Assembly: GCF_900104145.1 (NCBI RefSeq)
Contig: NZ_FNLB01000006.1
Location: 4,218,501-4,282,500, forward strand
DNA length: 64,000 nucleotides
Direction of reading: 5' to 3'
DNA from: Pseudovibrio sp. Tun.PSC04-5.I4
GTDB lineage: Bacteria; Pseudomonadota; Alphaproteobacteria; Rhizobiales; Stappiaceae
Below are positions 26,331-35,300 of the stretch, one piece after another (within the stretch, counting starts at the first letter, position 1; each line of letters starts with the position of its first letter). Position numbers and translations under genes: made by a program. The notes under the pieces are model-generated. The model searched no databases. It saw only the letters and a list, made by a program, of their open reading frames with translations, and was not told the DNA's origin.

Positions 26331-28991
26331 ATGAGTGGCGTCAATGAAATTCGGTCGACTTTTCTCGACTACTTTGCAAAAAACGGACATGAAGTTGTTC
26401 CTTCCAGTCCATTGGTGCCACGTAATGACCCGACATTGATGTTTACCAATGCGGGAATGGTGCCTTTTAAGAACGTGTTTACGGGTCTTGAAAAGCGTGA
26501 TTATGTTCGCGCTACGTCCTCTCAAAAATGTGTACGCGCAGGCGGCAAGCACAACGATCTGGACAACGTTGGGTATACGGCTCGTCACCACACATTCTTC
26601 GAAATGCTGGGCAACTTTTCGTTTGGTGATTATTTCAAGGAAAACGCTATCGAATTGGCGTGGAACCTTATTACCAAGGAATTTGGCCTCGCAACTGATA
26701 AGTTGCTTGTGACTGTGTATTCCGAGGATGATGAAGCGTTTAACATCTGGAAGAAACTCACCGGCTTTGCCGATGAACGGATCATCCGTATTCCAACCTC
26801 AGACAATTTCTGGGCAATGGGGGATACGGGGCCGTGTGGTCCGTGTTCCGAAATATTTTACGATCACGGTGAGCACATCTGGGGAGGCCCTCCTGGTTCT
26901 CCTGAGGAAGACGGTGACCGCTTTATTGAGATCTGGAATCTCGTGTTTATGCAATACGAGCAGTTGCCTGACAGACGCATCGATTTACCGCGCCCGTCAA
27001 TTGATACTGGTATGGGTCTTGAGCGGTTTGCGGCTATCATGCAGGGCGTTCATAACAATTATGAAATTGATCTCTTTAAAGCGTTGATTGCGAGTTCTGA
27101 GCATCTCACAGGCGTTGAAGCTGAAGGTAAAGCGCAAGCAAGCCACCGTGTGATTGCTGACCACCTACGGTCGATGGCTTTCCTCATTGCTGATGGCGTT
27201 ACGCCCTCTAATGAGGGACGCGGTTATGTGCTGCGCCGTATCATGCGCCGCGCGATGCGCCACGCAAACTTGCTTGGTGCGAATGAGCCGGTCATCTTTA
27301 AAATGCTGCCGACGCTTGTACGCGAAATGGGGCAAGCCTTCCCTGAGCTACACCGCGCTGAAAAGCTTATTGAAGAAACTGTCCAGCTGGAAGAAAGACG
27401 CTTTATCAAAACACTGGAACGCGGTCTTGGTCTTCTGGAAGATGCAACGAGCTCGCTTGGTTCTGGTGACCAGTTGGATGGAGAGACTGCTTTCAAGCTC
27501 TATGACACATTTGGCTTCCCGCTTGATTTGACACAGGATGCATTGCGTAACCGCGAGATCGCTGTTGATACGGATGCCTTCAATGTTGCCATGGAACGCC
27601 AGCGTGCTGAAGCACGTGCGGCTTGGTCTGGCTCTGGCGATGCTGCGACGGATGCGATCTGGTATTCTATCAAGGAAAAAGCGGGTGCTACTGAGTTCCT
27701 TGGGTATGGAACTGAGAAGGCTGAGGGCGTTGTTCTGAGCCTCGTAAAAGATGGTGAAGAGGTAACTGTCCTGACACAAGGTGAGGAAGGATTCCTCATT
27801 TTGAACCAGACGCCGTTTTACGGTGAGTCCGGTGGTCAGGTTGGTGATTGCGGCATCATGAAGGGCGATAATGTCTCTATCCGTGTAACCAATACGCAGA
27901 AAAAGACTGATGGCCTGTTCATTCACGCGATCACCGTAGAGAGCGGTGACGTGAAAGTTGATAATGCGCTTGAGTTGATTGTCGAGCATGGTCGCCGCAG
28001 TGCAATTCGCTCCAACCACTCCGCAACGCACTTGGTTCATGAAGCGCTTCGCGAAGTTTTGGGTGCACATGTAGCGCAGAAGGGGTCACTTGTGACACCC
28101 GAGCGTCTGCGTTTCGATTTCTCTCACCCCAAACCAGTGAGCAGTGAAGAATCAGCGCTGGTTGAAGCGTTTGCCAACGAAGTGATTTTGCAAAACACGT
28201 CTGTTGAGACGTCTCTCATGGAAGTTGACGAGGCGATTGAAGCAGGTGCGATGGCACTCTTTGGTGAGAAGTACGGCGATGAGGTTCGTGTCGTTTCCAT
28301 GGGAACGGCCACGCGTGGTGAGAAAGCTGGCAAAGCCTTTTCCGTTGAGTTGTGTGGCGGGACTCATGTGCGGCGCACAGGCGACATCGGTCTTGTGACT
28401 GTTGTGTCTGAAGGTGCTGTTGCGGCTGGTGTTCGCCGTATTGAAGCGCTGACCGGCGGAGAAGCTCGTAAATACCTTGCTGAGCAAGATGCTTTGATGC
28501 GTGAGACGGCTGGTCTTTTGAAAATTTCAGCGACTGATGTTCCTGCGCGTGTTGCGAGCTTGTTGGAAGAACGCAAGAAGCTTGAGCGTGAGCTTGCAGA
28601 AGCGAAGAAGAAGCTTGCTATGAGTGGCGGTGGATCTGGCGCAGATACTGGTGTGTCTGATGCAGGCCAATTCAAGCTTATGGCTCGTGTTTTGAACGGT
28701 ATCAACCCGAAGGACCTTAAGTCTATTGCTGATGAGGGTAAGACAGCCCTTGGCTCCGGTGTTGTGGTGCTTATCAGCAAGGCTGAGGATGGCAAGGCAG
28801 CTATCGTTGTTGGTGTGACCAAAGATAAAACCGAGACAGTGAGTGCTGTGGATCTTGTTCGTATAGGTTCCGCTGCGTTGGGCGGTCGTGGCGGCGGCGG
28901 TCGTCCAGACATGGCGCAGGCAGGTGGGCCAGACGCGGATAAAGCGGATGATGCGATTGCTGAAATTAAGTCGCATCTTGAAGGTCTCTAA
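26331..28991 (+). CDS. alaS: Alanyl-tRNA synthetase
   Basis: AlaRS (886 residues) charges tRNA-Ala. The N-terminal catalytic core is clear (MSGVNEIRSTFLDYFAKNGH, FTNAGMVPFKNVF, CVRAGGKHNDLDNVG). The editing domain has the zinc ligands SNHSATHLVHEAL and CGGTH. A coiled coil and a DHHA1 C-terminal domain with GRGGGGRPDMAQAGG complete it. The frame is open from 26238, but the ATG at 26331 gives the canonical start. It lies between recA and the channel gene; recA-alaS adjacency is common in alphaproteobacteria. A hairpin follows at 29020. Confidence 0.98.
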   Translation: MSGVNEIRSTFLDYFAKNGHEVVPSSPLVPRNDPTLMFTNAGMVPFKNVFTGLEKRDYVRATSSQKCVRAGGKHNDLDNVGYTARHHTFFEMLGNFSFGDYFKENAIELAWNLITKEFGLATDKLLVTVYSEDDEAFNIWKKLTGFADERIIRIPTSDNFWAMGDTGPCGPCSEIFYDHGEHIWGGPPGSPEEDGDRFIEIWNLVFMQYEQLPDRRIDLPRPSIDTGMGLERFAAIMQGVHNNYEIDLFKALIASSEHLTGVEAEGKAQASHRVIADHLRSMAFLIADGVTPSNEGRGYVLRRIMRRAMRHANLLGANEPVIFKMLPTLVREMGQAFPELHRAEKLIEETVQLEERRFIKTLERGLGLLEDATSSLGSGDQLDGETAFKLYDTFGFPLDLTQDALRNREIAVDTDAFNVAMERQRAEARAAWSGSGDAATDAIWYSIKEKAGATEFLGYGTEKAEGVVLSLVKDGEEVTVLTQGEEGFLILNQTPFYGESGGQVGDCGIMKGDNVSIRVTNTQKKTDGLFIHAITVESGDVKVDNALELIVEHGRRSAIRSNHSATHLVHEALREVLGAHVAQKGSLVTPERLRFDFSHPKPVSSEESALVEAFANEVILQNTSVETSLMEVDEAIEAGAMALFGEKYGDEVRVVSMGTATRGEKAGKAFSVELCGGTHVRRTGDIGLVTVVSEGAVAAGVRRIEALTGGEARKYLAEQDALMRETAGLLKISATDVPARVASLLEERKKLERELAEAKKKLAMSGGGSGADTGVSDAGQFKLMARVLNGINPKDLKSIADEGKTALGSGVVVLISKAEDGKAAIVVGVTKDKTETVSAVDLVRIGSAALGGRGGGGRPDMAQAGGPDADKADDAIAEIKSHLEGL

Positions 28992-29019
28992 GAGATATCT
29001 AAAGTAGCTATGTGAATTG

Positions 29020-29047
29020 AGGGGGGATTTAAGTCCCCCTTTATTTT
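29020..29047 (+). terminator. Terminator after alaS
   Basis: AGGGGG (29020-29025) pairs with CCCCCT (29035-29040), followed by TTATTTTT, about 30 bases after the alaS stop codon. Confidence 0.7.
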
Positions 29048-29092
29048 TGGCGGATATTCTCTCATTGGCTCGGGCAGCCATTGGGGGATTAG

Positions 29093-30268
29093 GTGGCCAG
29101 CACCATTAAATTTAAGGTTTACAATCTTTTAGAGCGTAGCAGTGCGGGCAATCGTCTGGCTCAGCAGATTGATGCAATTCTCATCATATTTATCGTGATC
29201 AATGTGGGTTTGGCGGTTCTGGAAACTGAACCGAGTATTGGCGAGGTTTATATTTGGGAGATTTTCATTCTAGACTTCATCGCTGGTTCAATCTTTGCGA
29301 TTGAATACCTGCTGCGGCTTTGGGTTTCTGATCTCCATCCTCCTTTGAAAAAGTATGGCTCCTTCAAAGCCCGCTTTGTTTACGCGCTTCAACCTTTGTC
29401 TGTTGTTGATTTTGTTGCGGTGATGTCGTTCTGGCTCTCCCTATTTTTCACGAGCATCAGTTGGAAATCATTGGTTATTTTGCGCCTGCTGCGTTTCTTG
29501 AAGATTGCACGGTATTCCCCCGCGGTGCGTTCCCTTATTTCCGCGGTGGTTGCTGAACAGACGGCGATTATAGGCAGCCTTGTGCTTATTCTTGGTGTTG
29601 CTCTCGTAGCCGCGACCCTTCTTTACAGCGTAGAACATGCCGCTCAACCTGAGCATTTTGGGACGATTCCCAGTGCGCTCTGGTGGGCATTTTCTACACT
29701 CACGACAGTTGGGTATGGGGACGTTGTGCCTGTTACTGTTATGGGTAAGATCATTGCTAGTGTGGTGATGTTGATGGGGTATTGCCTGTTTGCTCTGCCT
29801 GTTGGAATCGTAGGTACGGCGTTTGCCCGTGAGATTCACAGCCGCGACTTTGTTATAACCTGGGGTATGGTTGCCACGGTTCCGTTGCTTGAGCGTCTGT
29901 CCGCTGTTGAAATTGCTGCTGTCACAGAGTTATTGCATTCACACAGTGTACCAGCTGGCCACTTCATTTGTGAGGCGGGAGAGGAAGGAGACAGCTTGTT
30001 TCTCATCGCATCAGGGGAGGTGGAGGAAGTTTTTGCTGATCATACTGTACACCACGGCGAAGGTGAACATTTCGGCGAGGCTTCCTTGTTTGGCCATAGC
30101 AAACGCAGGGCCAGTGTCTTTGCTAAAACACCTGTTCAATTGATGGTTTTGAAGATGGAAGACCTACGCGGATTTATGGAACGCAAACCTGCAGTCGCCC
30201 GCAAAATTATTGATGAAGCTATTGATGAGCGGAAGAGCCATCATGTGGATGCGGAATTCACGCCTTAA
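29093..30268 (+). CDS. Cyclic-nucleotide-gated potassium channel (MlotiK1-like)
   Basis: The 391-residue protein has about six membrane segments. The S4 region has positively charged spacing (LVILRLLRFLKIARYSPAVR), and the pore loop has the K+ selectivity filter TTVGYGD at about 204-210. A C-terminal cyclic-nucleotide-binding domain (about 275-375) includes the phosphate-binding pattern GEHFGEASLFGHSKRRASV. This matches the MlotiK1 type of bacterial channel. The start is GTG, with GGGGGAT upstream. The ligand (cAMP or cGMP) cannot be told from sequence. Confidence 0.9.
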   Translation: MASTIKFKVYNLLERSSAGNRLAQQIDAILIIFIVINVGLAVLETEPSIGEVYIWEIFILDFIAGSIFAIEYLLRLWVSDLHPPLKKYGSFKARFVYALQPLSVVDFVAVMSFWLSLFFTSISWKSLVILRLLRFLKIARYSPAVRSLISAVVAEQTAIIGSLVLILGVALVAATLLYSVEHAAQPEHFGTIPSALWWAFSTLTTVGYGDVVPVTVMGKIIASVVMLMGYCLFALPVGIVGTAFAREIHSRDFVITWGMVATVPLLERLSAVEIAAVTELLHSHSVPAGHFICEAGEEGDSLFLIASGEVEEVFADHTVHHGEGEHFGEASLFGHSKRRASVFAKTPVQLMVLKMEDLRGFMERKPAVARKIIDEAIDERKSHHVDAEFTP

Positions 30269-30713
30269 CGCGAGAGATGCCATTGAGGTCCCATCTGTTC
30301 TATTTTACTTGTCCAAATATAACCGCCAAAGCCTCCTGGAATTGAGCTCTGTTCCATCGGGAGATCTCTCACATCAAATGCATTCACGAAATGACCCGTT
30401 TTCTGGATGGTAGCGCTTAATGAACGGGATAAATTTCCGCATTTCAGAGCTGGAGAAAGTTCTTATTACAGTGGCCTGTGTGTGGCAGACGATAATACCC
30501 TTGCATTTGTTGATCCTGAAATAAACGAGGATAGCTTGGCGCCATTTTGTTCCTGCTGTACTCACACTTTTAATGGGAAGAGATTTGGTCAACGATATCA
30601 GCTTAGATAACTCGGAGTGTCTATTTTCGGTTGTTGTGCTTGCTTGCGGATAAAGCAGGCAATAAAAAAGGGCACCCGGAGGCACCCTTTTTCGTGAAAG
30701 CGGTATCGGTTGC
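30269..30713. other. Intergenic region between channel gene and icd
   Basis: These 445 bases separate convergent genes and hold only the icd terminator at the right end. A 67-codon frame at 30407-30610 has no ribosome-binding site and no recognisable family, so I do not call it. The rest is unassigned and could be gene remnants. Confidence 0.4.
30665..30692 (-). terminator. Terminator after icd
   Basis: AAAAAGGG and CCCTTTTT arms enclose a partly paired GC-rich centre. Read leftward it ends in a T-run about 25 bases beyond the icd stop codon. Confidence 0.65.
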
Positions 30714-31928
30714 TTATGCAGCCATAGCTTTTTGTAGGTTTTCGTCAACTTTGTCGAGGAAGCCAGATGTGGTGAGCCATTTCTGGTCTGGACCAACGAG
30801 CAGTGCCAGATCTTTGGTCATGTGACCGCTCTCAACGGTGTCGATGCAGACGCGCTCAAGAGTGTTTGCAAAGTCGGCAAGTTCTTTATTGTCGTCCAAT
30901 TTGGCACGGTGAGCCAGACCACGTGTCCATGCAAAGATTGATGCAATGGAGTTCGTGGAGGTGTCTTCGCCCTTCTGGTGCTGACGGTAGTGACGGGTCA
31001 CTGTGCCGTGTGCAGCTTCAGCTTCAACAGTTCTGCCGTCTGGTGACATCAGAACGGAAGTCATCAGGCCAAGGGACCCGAAGCCCTGTGCAACGGTGTC
31101 GGACTGAACGTCGCCGTCGTAGTTTTTACAAGCCCAGACGTATCCGCCAGACCATTTCATGGATGCAGCAACCATGTCATCGATGAGACGGTGCTCATAG
31201 GTGATCTGCGCTTCCTCGTACTTTTCTTTGAACTCAGCGTCGAAGATTTCCTGGAAGATATCTTTGAAGCGACCATCGTACACTTTGAGGATTGTGTTCT
31301 TTGTAGAAAGGTAACAAGGAACCTTACGGCCCAAAGCGTAGTTTAGGGATGCGCGCGCAAAATCGCGGATCGAATCATCCAGATTGTACATCGCCATTGC
31401 GATACCAGCTGATGGAGCATCGAATACTTCGTGCTCGATCTCAGCACCATCTTCACCAACGAACTTGATGGACAGCTTGCCTTTGCCAGGGAATTTGAAA
31501 TCAGTCGCGCGGTACTGATCACCATATGCGTGACGGCCAACGATGATTGGCTGAGTCCAGCCTGGAACCAGACGTGGTACGTTGGACATGATGATTGGCT
31601 CGCGGAAGATTACGCCGCCCAAAATGTTACGGATGGTGCCGTTTGGAGAACGGTACATGCGCTTCAGGTCGAATTCTTCAACGCGTGCTTCATCAGGAGT
31701 GATGGTTGCACATTTAACGCCGACACCGTGTTCTTTGATCGCGTTTGCTGCGTCAACGGTGATCTGGTCATCAGTTGCATCACGAGACTCAATGCCGAGG
31801 TCGTAGTACTTCAGATCGATGTCCAGGTAAGGATGGATCAGCTTTTCCTTGATGAACTGCCAAATAATGCGAGTCATTTCATCGCCGTCTAGTTCGACGA
31901 CTGGATTTGCTACCTTGATCTTCGTCAT
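30714..31928 (-). CDS. icd: NADP-dependent isocitrate dehydrogenase
   Basis: The 404-residue enzyme oxidises isocitrate to 2-oxoglutarate in the TCA cycle. It is the dimeric type shared with mitochondria: start KIKVANPVVELDGDEMTRII, substrate-site stretch RSPNGTIRNILGG, NADP-binding region EAAHGTVTRHYRQHQKGE, and TNSIASIFAWTRGL. The frame is open to 32072, but the ATG at 31928 with GAGGTCT upstream is the normal start. It faces the channel gene and is divergent from the KAS II gene. Confidence 0.98.
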   Translation of the reverse strand: MTKIKVANPVVELDGDEMTRIIWQFIKEKLIHPYLDIDLKYYDLGIESRDATDDQITVDAANAIKEHGVGVKCATITPDEARVEEFDLKRMYRSPNGTIRNILGGVIFREPIIMSNVPRLVPGWTQPIIVGRHAYGDQYRATDFKFPGKGKLSIKFVGEDGAEIEHEVFDAPSAGIAMAMYNLDDSIRDFARASLNYALGRKVPCYLSTKNTILKVYDGRFKDIFQEIFDAEFKEKYEEAQITYEHRLIDDMVAASMKWSGGYVWACKNYDGDVQSDTVAQGFGSLGLMTSVLMSPDGRTVEAEAAHGTVTRHYRQHQKGEDTSTNSIASIFAWTRGLAHRAKLDDNKELADFANTLERVCIDTVESGHMTKDLALLVGPDQKWLTTSGFLDKVDENLQKAMAA

Positions 31929-32389
31929 ATTAGTAGACCTCGTGTTTTTATGTACGTGACTATGGAGCTTGAAACAGCTCGAATTGCCATGTGTATACAC
32001 ATGTGCGCAATTTAATGCCAGAGGGAATCCCAAGTTGAATGGCCCATAATACCAAATTCGTATGTGCCGCATAAGTGCCGTTCCCTAACAAACCGCAATT
32101 TCAACCGCAATTGCGCCTTGTGTCAGCGTGAACCGCATACAATAGTAGTTTTGCTGGTCTAAATTATGGGATTGGGTCCGGTTCAATAATGCGCTTCAAT
32201 GCGAGCTCGATAATCGCACAGTACCAAGGTGTTATCCACTAGTGGTTGTGGGTGTGAAGTTTGTCCTTAACTCCACAATCATATCCAATTACTCTACCGG
32301 CAACACAGTGCCTTATTTGGGACGCGAGTATTTTGTAGTACGCATTTGTACTAAGGACACTGCGCTCGTTGACTTAGGAGTTAAGGAAT
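31929..32389. other. Divergent control region, icd / KAS II gene
   Basis: These 461 bases hold the promoters of icd and the KAS II gene. A perfect 10-bp palindrome CCACTAGTGG lies at 32236-32245. A 67-codon frame at 32242-32445 overlaps the KAS II start and has no family features, so it is not called. Confidence 0.4.
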
Positions 32390-33652
32390 ATGCGGGTTGT
32401 TGTAACCGGTATGGGAGTGGTTTCGCCACTTGGTGTGGGCACTGACCGATTTTGGAAGCAGTTGGTGGCTTCTGAAAGCGGAATTCGTGCTCTCACCCGG
32501 TTTGATGGAGACGAGCATGCTTGCCAAGTTGCGGGGCAAGTCCCGACTATTGAGGAAGATGAGTTTGGGTTTGATGCAAGTGTTGTGATTTCGCGGCGCG
32601 ACCAGAAGAGAATGGATTTGTTTATCCACTATGCGCTGGTTGCTGCAAAGGAGGCTTTGACACAAGCTGAATGGGCACCCAAAACAGCTGAGGAACGTGA
32701 AGGTACGGCTACCATTATTGCCTCCGGAGTCGGTGGATTTCTATCCATGAAGCGCGCAACTTTGTTGGTTGAGAGCAAAGGCCCTAATCGTCTGTCACCT
32801 TTCAGTGTACCGGCATTTCTTGCAAACCTTGCGGCCGGACAGGTTTCTATTGCTCACGGATTTCAAGGACCTCTTGGCACTCCAGTTACAGCGTGTGCAG
32901 CTAGTGTGCAAGCAATTGGCGACGCTGTGCGTCTTCTCAGAAGTGGCGAAGCACTGGTTGCTTTAGCGGGCGGTGCTGAGGCTTGCATTGATGCAGTATC
33001 GTTTGCTGGCTTCTCAGCTGCACGCGCGCTTTCTAGCGGATATAATGCAGATCCTAAGAAAGCGTCGCGCCCATTTGATAAAGACCGGGATGGCTTCGTA
33101 ATGGGGGAAGGGGCTGCAATGCTGGTGCTTGAACCTCTTGACCATGCTTTGGCCAGAGGGGCAACGCCCCTTGCCGAAGTTATGGGATATGGAACCTCTG
33201 CGGATGCATACCATGTAACAGCTTCTCCGCCAGATGGTTCCGGCGGACAGAAAGCTATGCGTAAGGCGCTGAAGCAAGCAGGAATCAATCCAGATGACAT
33301 CGACTACATAAACGCGCACAGCACGTCCACTCCTGTTGGAGATGCCGCGGAGATCGCCGGTATTCAGGCGGTGTTTGGAGATCGAGGTAAGGATCTTGCT
33401 ATTTCATCGACTAAATCTGCGACTGGACATTTGCTTGGGGCGGCTGGAGCGCTAGAAGCGATTGCATCTATTATGGCTCTGCGTGAGGGAATTTTACCAC
33501 CAACGCTCAATCTAGATGATCCAGACGATGCAGCCTCTCAATATGAATTGGTTGCCAAAACAGCCAAGGAGAAGGAGCTTGAGTATGTTATGTCCAATGG
33601 CTTTGGGTTTGGCGGCGTTAATGCCTCACTGATTTTTGGTAAGATTGATTAG
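32390..33652 (+). CDS. fabF: Beta-ketoacyl-ACP synthase II, stand-alone
   Basis: The 420-residue thiolase-fold enzyme condenses malonyl-ACP with acyl-ACP in fatty-acid elongation. The Cys-His-His triad is intact: Cys169 in TACAAS, His310 in INAHSTSTPVGD and His347 in KSATGHLLGAAG; the C-terminal GFGFGGVNASLIF is typical. TAGGAGTTAAGGA precedes the ATG. No acyl-carrier-protein or other fab gene is next to it, so it may be a second KAS II or serve a special acyl chain. The symbol follows the family; paralogue status is unknown. Confidence 0.92.
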   Translation: MRVVVTGMGVVSPLGVGTDRFWKQLVASESGIRALTRFDGDEHACQVAGQVPTIEEDEFGFDASVVISRRDQKRMDLFIHYALVAAKEALTQAEWAPKTAEEREGTATIIASGVGGFLSMKRATLLVESKGPNRLSPFSVPAFLANLAAGQVSIAHGFQGPLGTPVTACAASVQAIGDAVRLLRSGEALVALAGGAEACIDAVSFAGFSAARALSSGYNADPKKASRPFDKDRDGFVMGEGAAMLVLEPLDHALARGATPLAEVMGYGTSADAYHVTASPPDGSGGQKAMRKALKQAGINPDDIDYINAHSTSTPVGDAAEIAGIQAVFGDRGKDLAISSTKSATGHLLGAAGALEAIASIMALREGILPPTLNLDDPDDAASQYELVAKTAKEKELEYVMSNGFGFGGVNASLIFGKID

Positions 33653-33679
33653 TCTCGGCATATTTTTATAGGTTTAGGA

Positions 33680-33713
33680 AAGGCTCGGAGGTTCTCTGAG
33701 CCTTTTTCTTTTC
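33680..33713 (+). terminator. Terminator after the KAS II gene
   Basis: AAGGCTC (33680-33686) pairs with GAGCCTT (33698-33704), extended by three inner pairs, and is followed by TTTTCTTTT. Confidence 0.8.
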
Positions 33714-33780
33714 GCCATAATCGCTTAGTAAGCAGAATCTGATAGACGAATTTTTTGAAAATTAATTGGACTTACCTTTT

Positions 33781-34371
33781 ATGGCACGTGGATTAAACAA
33801 CAAGCACTATGCACTCATCACTGTTGGTCTCATTGTTTTGACGGCTATTATCTTACTTGCGATGGGCCGCGAGCCGATCTGTAAATGCGGTGAGATCAAG
33901 TTCTGGACATGGGATGTTAACAGCTCTGACAATAGCCAACATATCGCGGACTGGTATGTCCCATCCCACATAATTCATGGGATGTTGTTTTACGCTCTGT
34001 TCTGGTGGATGGGGCGGTTGTTTACCGGCGGTACTGGTTGGTCAATGGGCTTGCGCGTGGTGCTTTCGGTTGTTGTGGAAGCGGCCTGGGAAATACTTGA
34101 AAACTCAAGTTTCATCATTGATCGGTACAGAGAAGCCACCATTGCACTGGACTATTTCGGCGATAGTGTTCTGAATTCTGTTTTTGATCTGTTGTGGATG
34201 TTGCTTGGTTTTTGGCTTGCTGCGCGCCTACCAGTTTGGTTGACCATCGCACTCATTGTGATCATGGAAATTTTTGTGGGTGCGATGATCCGGGACAATC
34301 TAACACTGAATGTATTGATGTTGGTCTATCCGCTGGATGTCGTTAAAGAGTGGCAGATGCAGGCCTATTAA
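33781..34371 (+). CDS. DUF2585 family membrane protein
   Basis: The 196-residue protein has about five membrane segments, beginning HYALITVGLIVLTAIILLAM. Conserved polar stretches lie between them (GREPICKCGEIKFWTWDV, SQHIADWYVPSHIIHG, EAAWEILENS). This pattern is that of the DUF2585 (UPF0314) family of alphaproteobacteria, which has no assigned function. The His and acidic residues at the membrane edge could bind a metal or lipid; that is inference. The ATG at 33781 is preferred over a TTG 15 bases earlier. The stop codon is three bases from the convergent HdeD-type gene. Confidence 0.85.
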   Translation: MARGLNNKHYALITVGLIVLTAIILLAMGREPICKCGEIKFWTWDVNSSDNSQHIADWYVPSHIIHGMLFYALFWWMGRLFTGGTGWSMGLRVVLSVVVEAAWEILENSSFIIDRYREATIALDYFGDSVLNSVFDLLWMLLGFWLAARLPVWLTIALIVIMEIFVGAMIRDNLTLNVLMLVYPLDVVKEWQMQAY

Positions 34372-34374
34372 GGC

Positions 34375-34986
34375 TTAACTGCTGCCATCTCCTGCATGTT
34401 TATGGGCCGCCAATGAAATGGCAATATAGCTCCAGCCATTGAACATGATTGAAATACCGGCAACAAGGCCAAGTGCCCATGCGCTTGATCCAGGAAAGTC
34501 AAATAGGATGAGAATGCCTGCGGCAACTGAAATGATGCCGGAGGCCAGTATCCAACCCCAGCCATCGTGCGGCCTTATGCGGAAGGCAAACATGGCTTGC
34601 GCAACACCCTGCGCCATGAAGACGATGGACAGGATGAGCGTCAGGGCCTCTGTGCCTGCGACCGGATTGTAATAGATGGCTATGCCGCCGATGATGGCGA
34701 TGAGGCCTGTTAGGGTTTGCCATAAAAATCCAGCCCATGCTTTCACCTGCATGGCATGCCAGATCTGAAGAACCCCGACGACGATCAGAACCAGTCCGAT
34801 CACCAATGCTACGCCGATGGAGGACGCCAGCGGCATGATCAACACGACCATTCCACCAATCACCATCAATACTCCGAGCACTAGAAATTTCCACCAATTG
34901 TCACGCACAAGTTGCGTGAGTTTTGGGACTGGGTCAGGGACAGTAGCAGGCGGGGTGCCACCTGTGTTGGGATTTTGTCCAGACAT
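34375..34986 (-). CDS. HdeD family acid-resistance membrane protein
   Basis: The 203-residue protein has a short Pro-rich N-terminus and six membrane segments arranged as DUF308 repeats (LGVLMVIGGMVVLIMPLASS, GLIAIIGGIAIYYNPVAG, GIISVAAGILILFDFPGSS). HdeD of E. coli supports acid resistance at high cell density; the biochemical mechanism is not known. It is convergent with the DUF2585 gene, three bases apart. A GGAGAC lies a few bases before the ATG. Confidence 0.9.
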   Translation of the reverse strand: MSGQNPNTGGTPPATVPDPVPKLTQLVRDNWWKFLVLGVLMVIGGMVVLIMPLASSIGVALVIGLVLIVVGVLQIWHAMQVKAWAGFLWQTLTGLIAIIGGIAIYYNPVAGTEALTLILSIVFMAQGVAQAMFAFRIRPHDGWGWILASGIISVAAGILILFDFPGSSAWALGLVAGISIMFNGWSYIAISLAAHKHAGDGSS

Positions 34987-35300
34987 GTCGTCGGGGTCTC
35001 CTTCGTTGAGGGCAGATGTTTCACAAAGGCTGCTCTGAAACGTCGTTGCTCTCTACCTAACACCAAATCACAGCTTTACTCTTGATTGAATTCGCTGAAT
35101 TTTACCCTCTTTAGGTGCTTGGTCAGAGCTCCCACCTGTGATTTTGGGGCTGAGGTGCTGTGGGTGACCTGCCACCCAGGACTAAGCGTGGTCTTTTGTC
35201 TCTCCAAGGAAACATTAAGGGTGTTTTAAGATGGCACTAGATTGGCTCAAGTGACAAAACGGCTCTGGAAATTTGTTTGATGATCGGCTAGAGGATCGAT
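34987..35300. other. Intergenic region hdeD/trmJ
   Basis: These 314 bases separate divergent genes. The left part should hold the hdeD promoter. The centre (about 35120-35200) has several hairpins ending in TTTT and is listed separately as a possible RNA. Confidence 0.4.
35120..35198 (+). ncRNA. Possible small structured RNA or leader upstream of trmJ
   Basis: Two clear hairpins are seen: TGGGTG/CACCCA (35161-35166 with 35173-35178) and GACTA/TGGTC (35180-35184 with 35189-35193), the second followed by TTTT like a weak terminator. Upstream, CCCACCT (35131-35137) can pair with three different partners: GGGGCT (35146-35151, using AGCTCC), AGGTG (35153-35157) or GTGGG (35160-35164). The pairings exclude each other. 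This could be an sRNA, a leader switch or chance; no known RNA family was recognised. Confidence 0.3.

Noticed and set aside
27348..28070. 240-codon frame on the minus strand inside alaS
   Set aside because: It lies wholly within alaS, has no recognisable domain and no ribosome-binding site.
30407..30610. 67-codon frame between the channel gene and icd
   Set aside because: No ribosome-binding site, no signal or domain, and composition is not gene-like.
32242..32445. 67-codon frame overlapping the KAS II start
   Set aside because: It overlaps a strong gene in another frame and shows no family similarity.
35090..35200. 6S RNA or a known riboswitch upstream of trmJ
   Set aside because: The hairpins do not match the 6S closing-stem layout or any riboswitch consensus I know; kept only as an unnamed candidate RNA.
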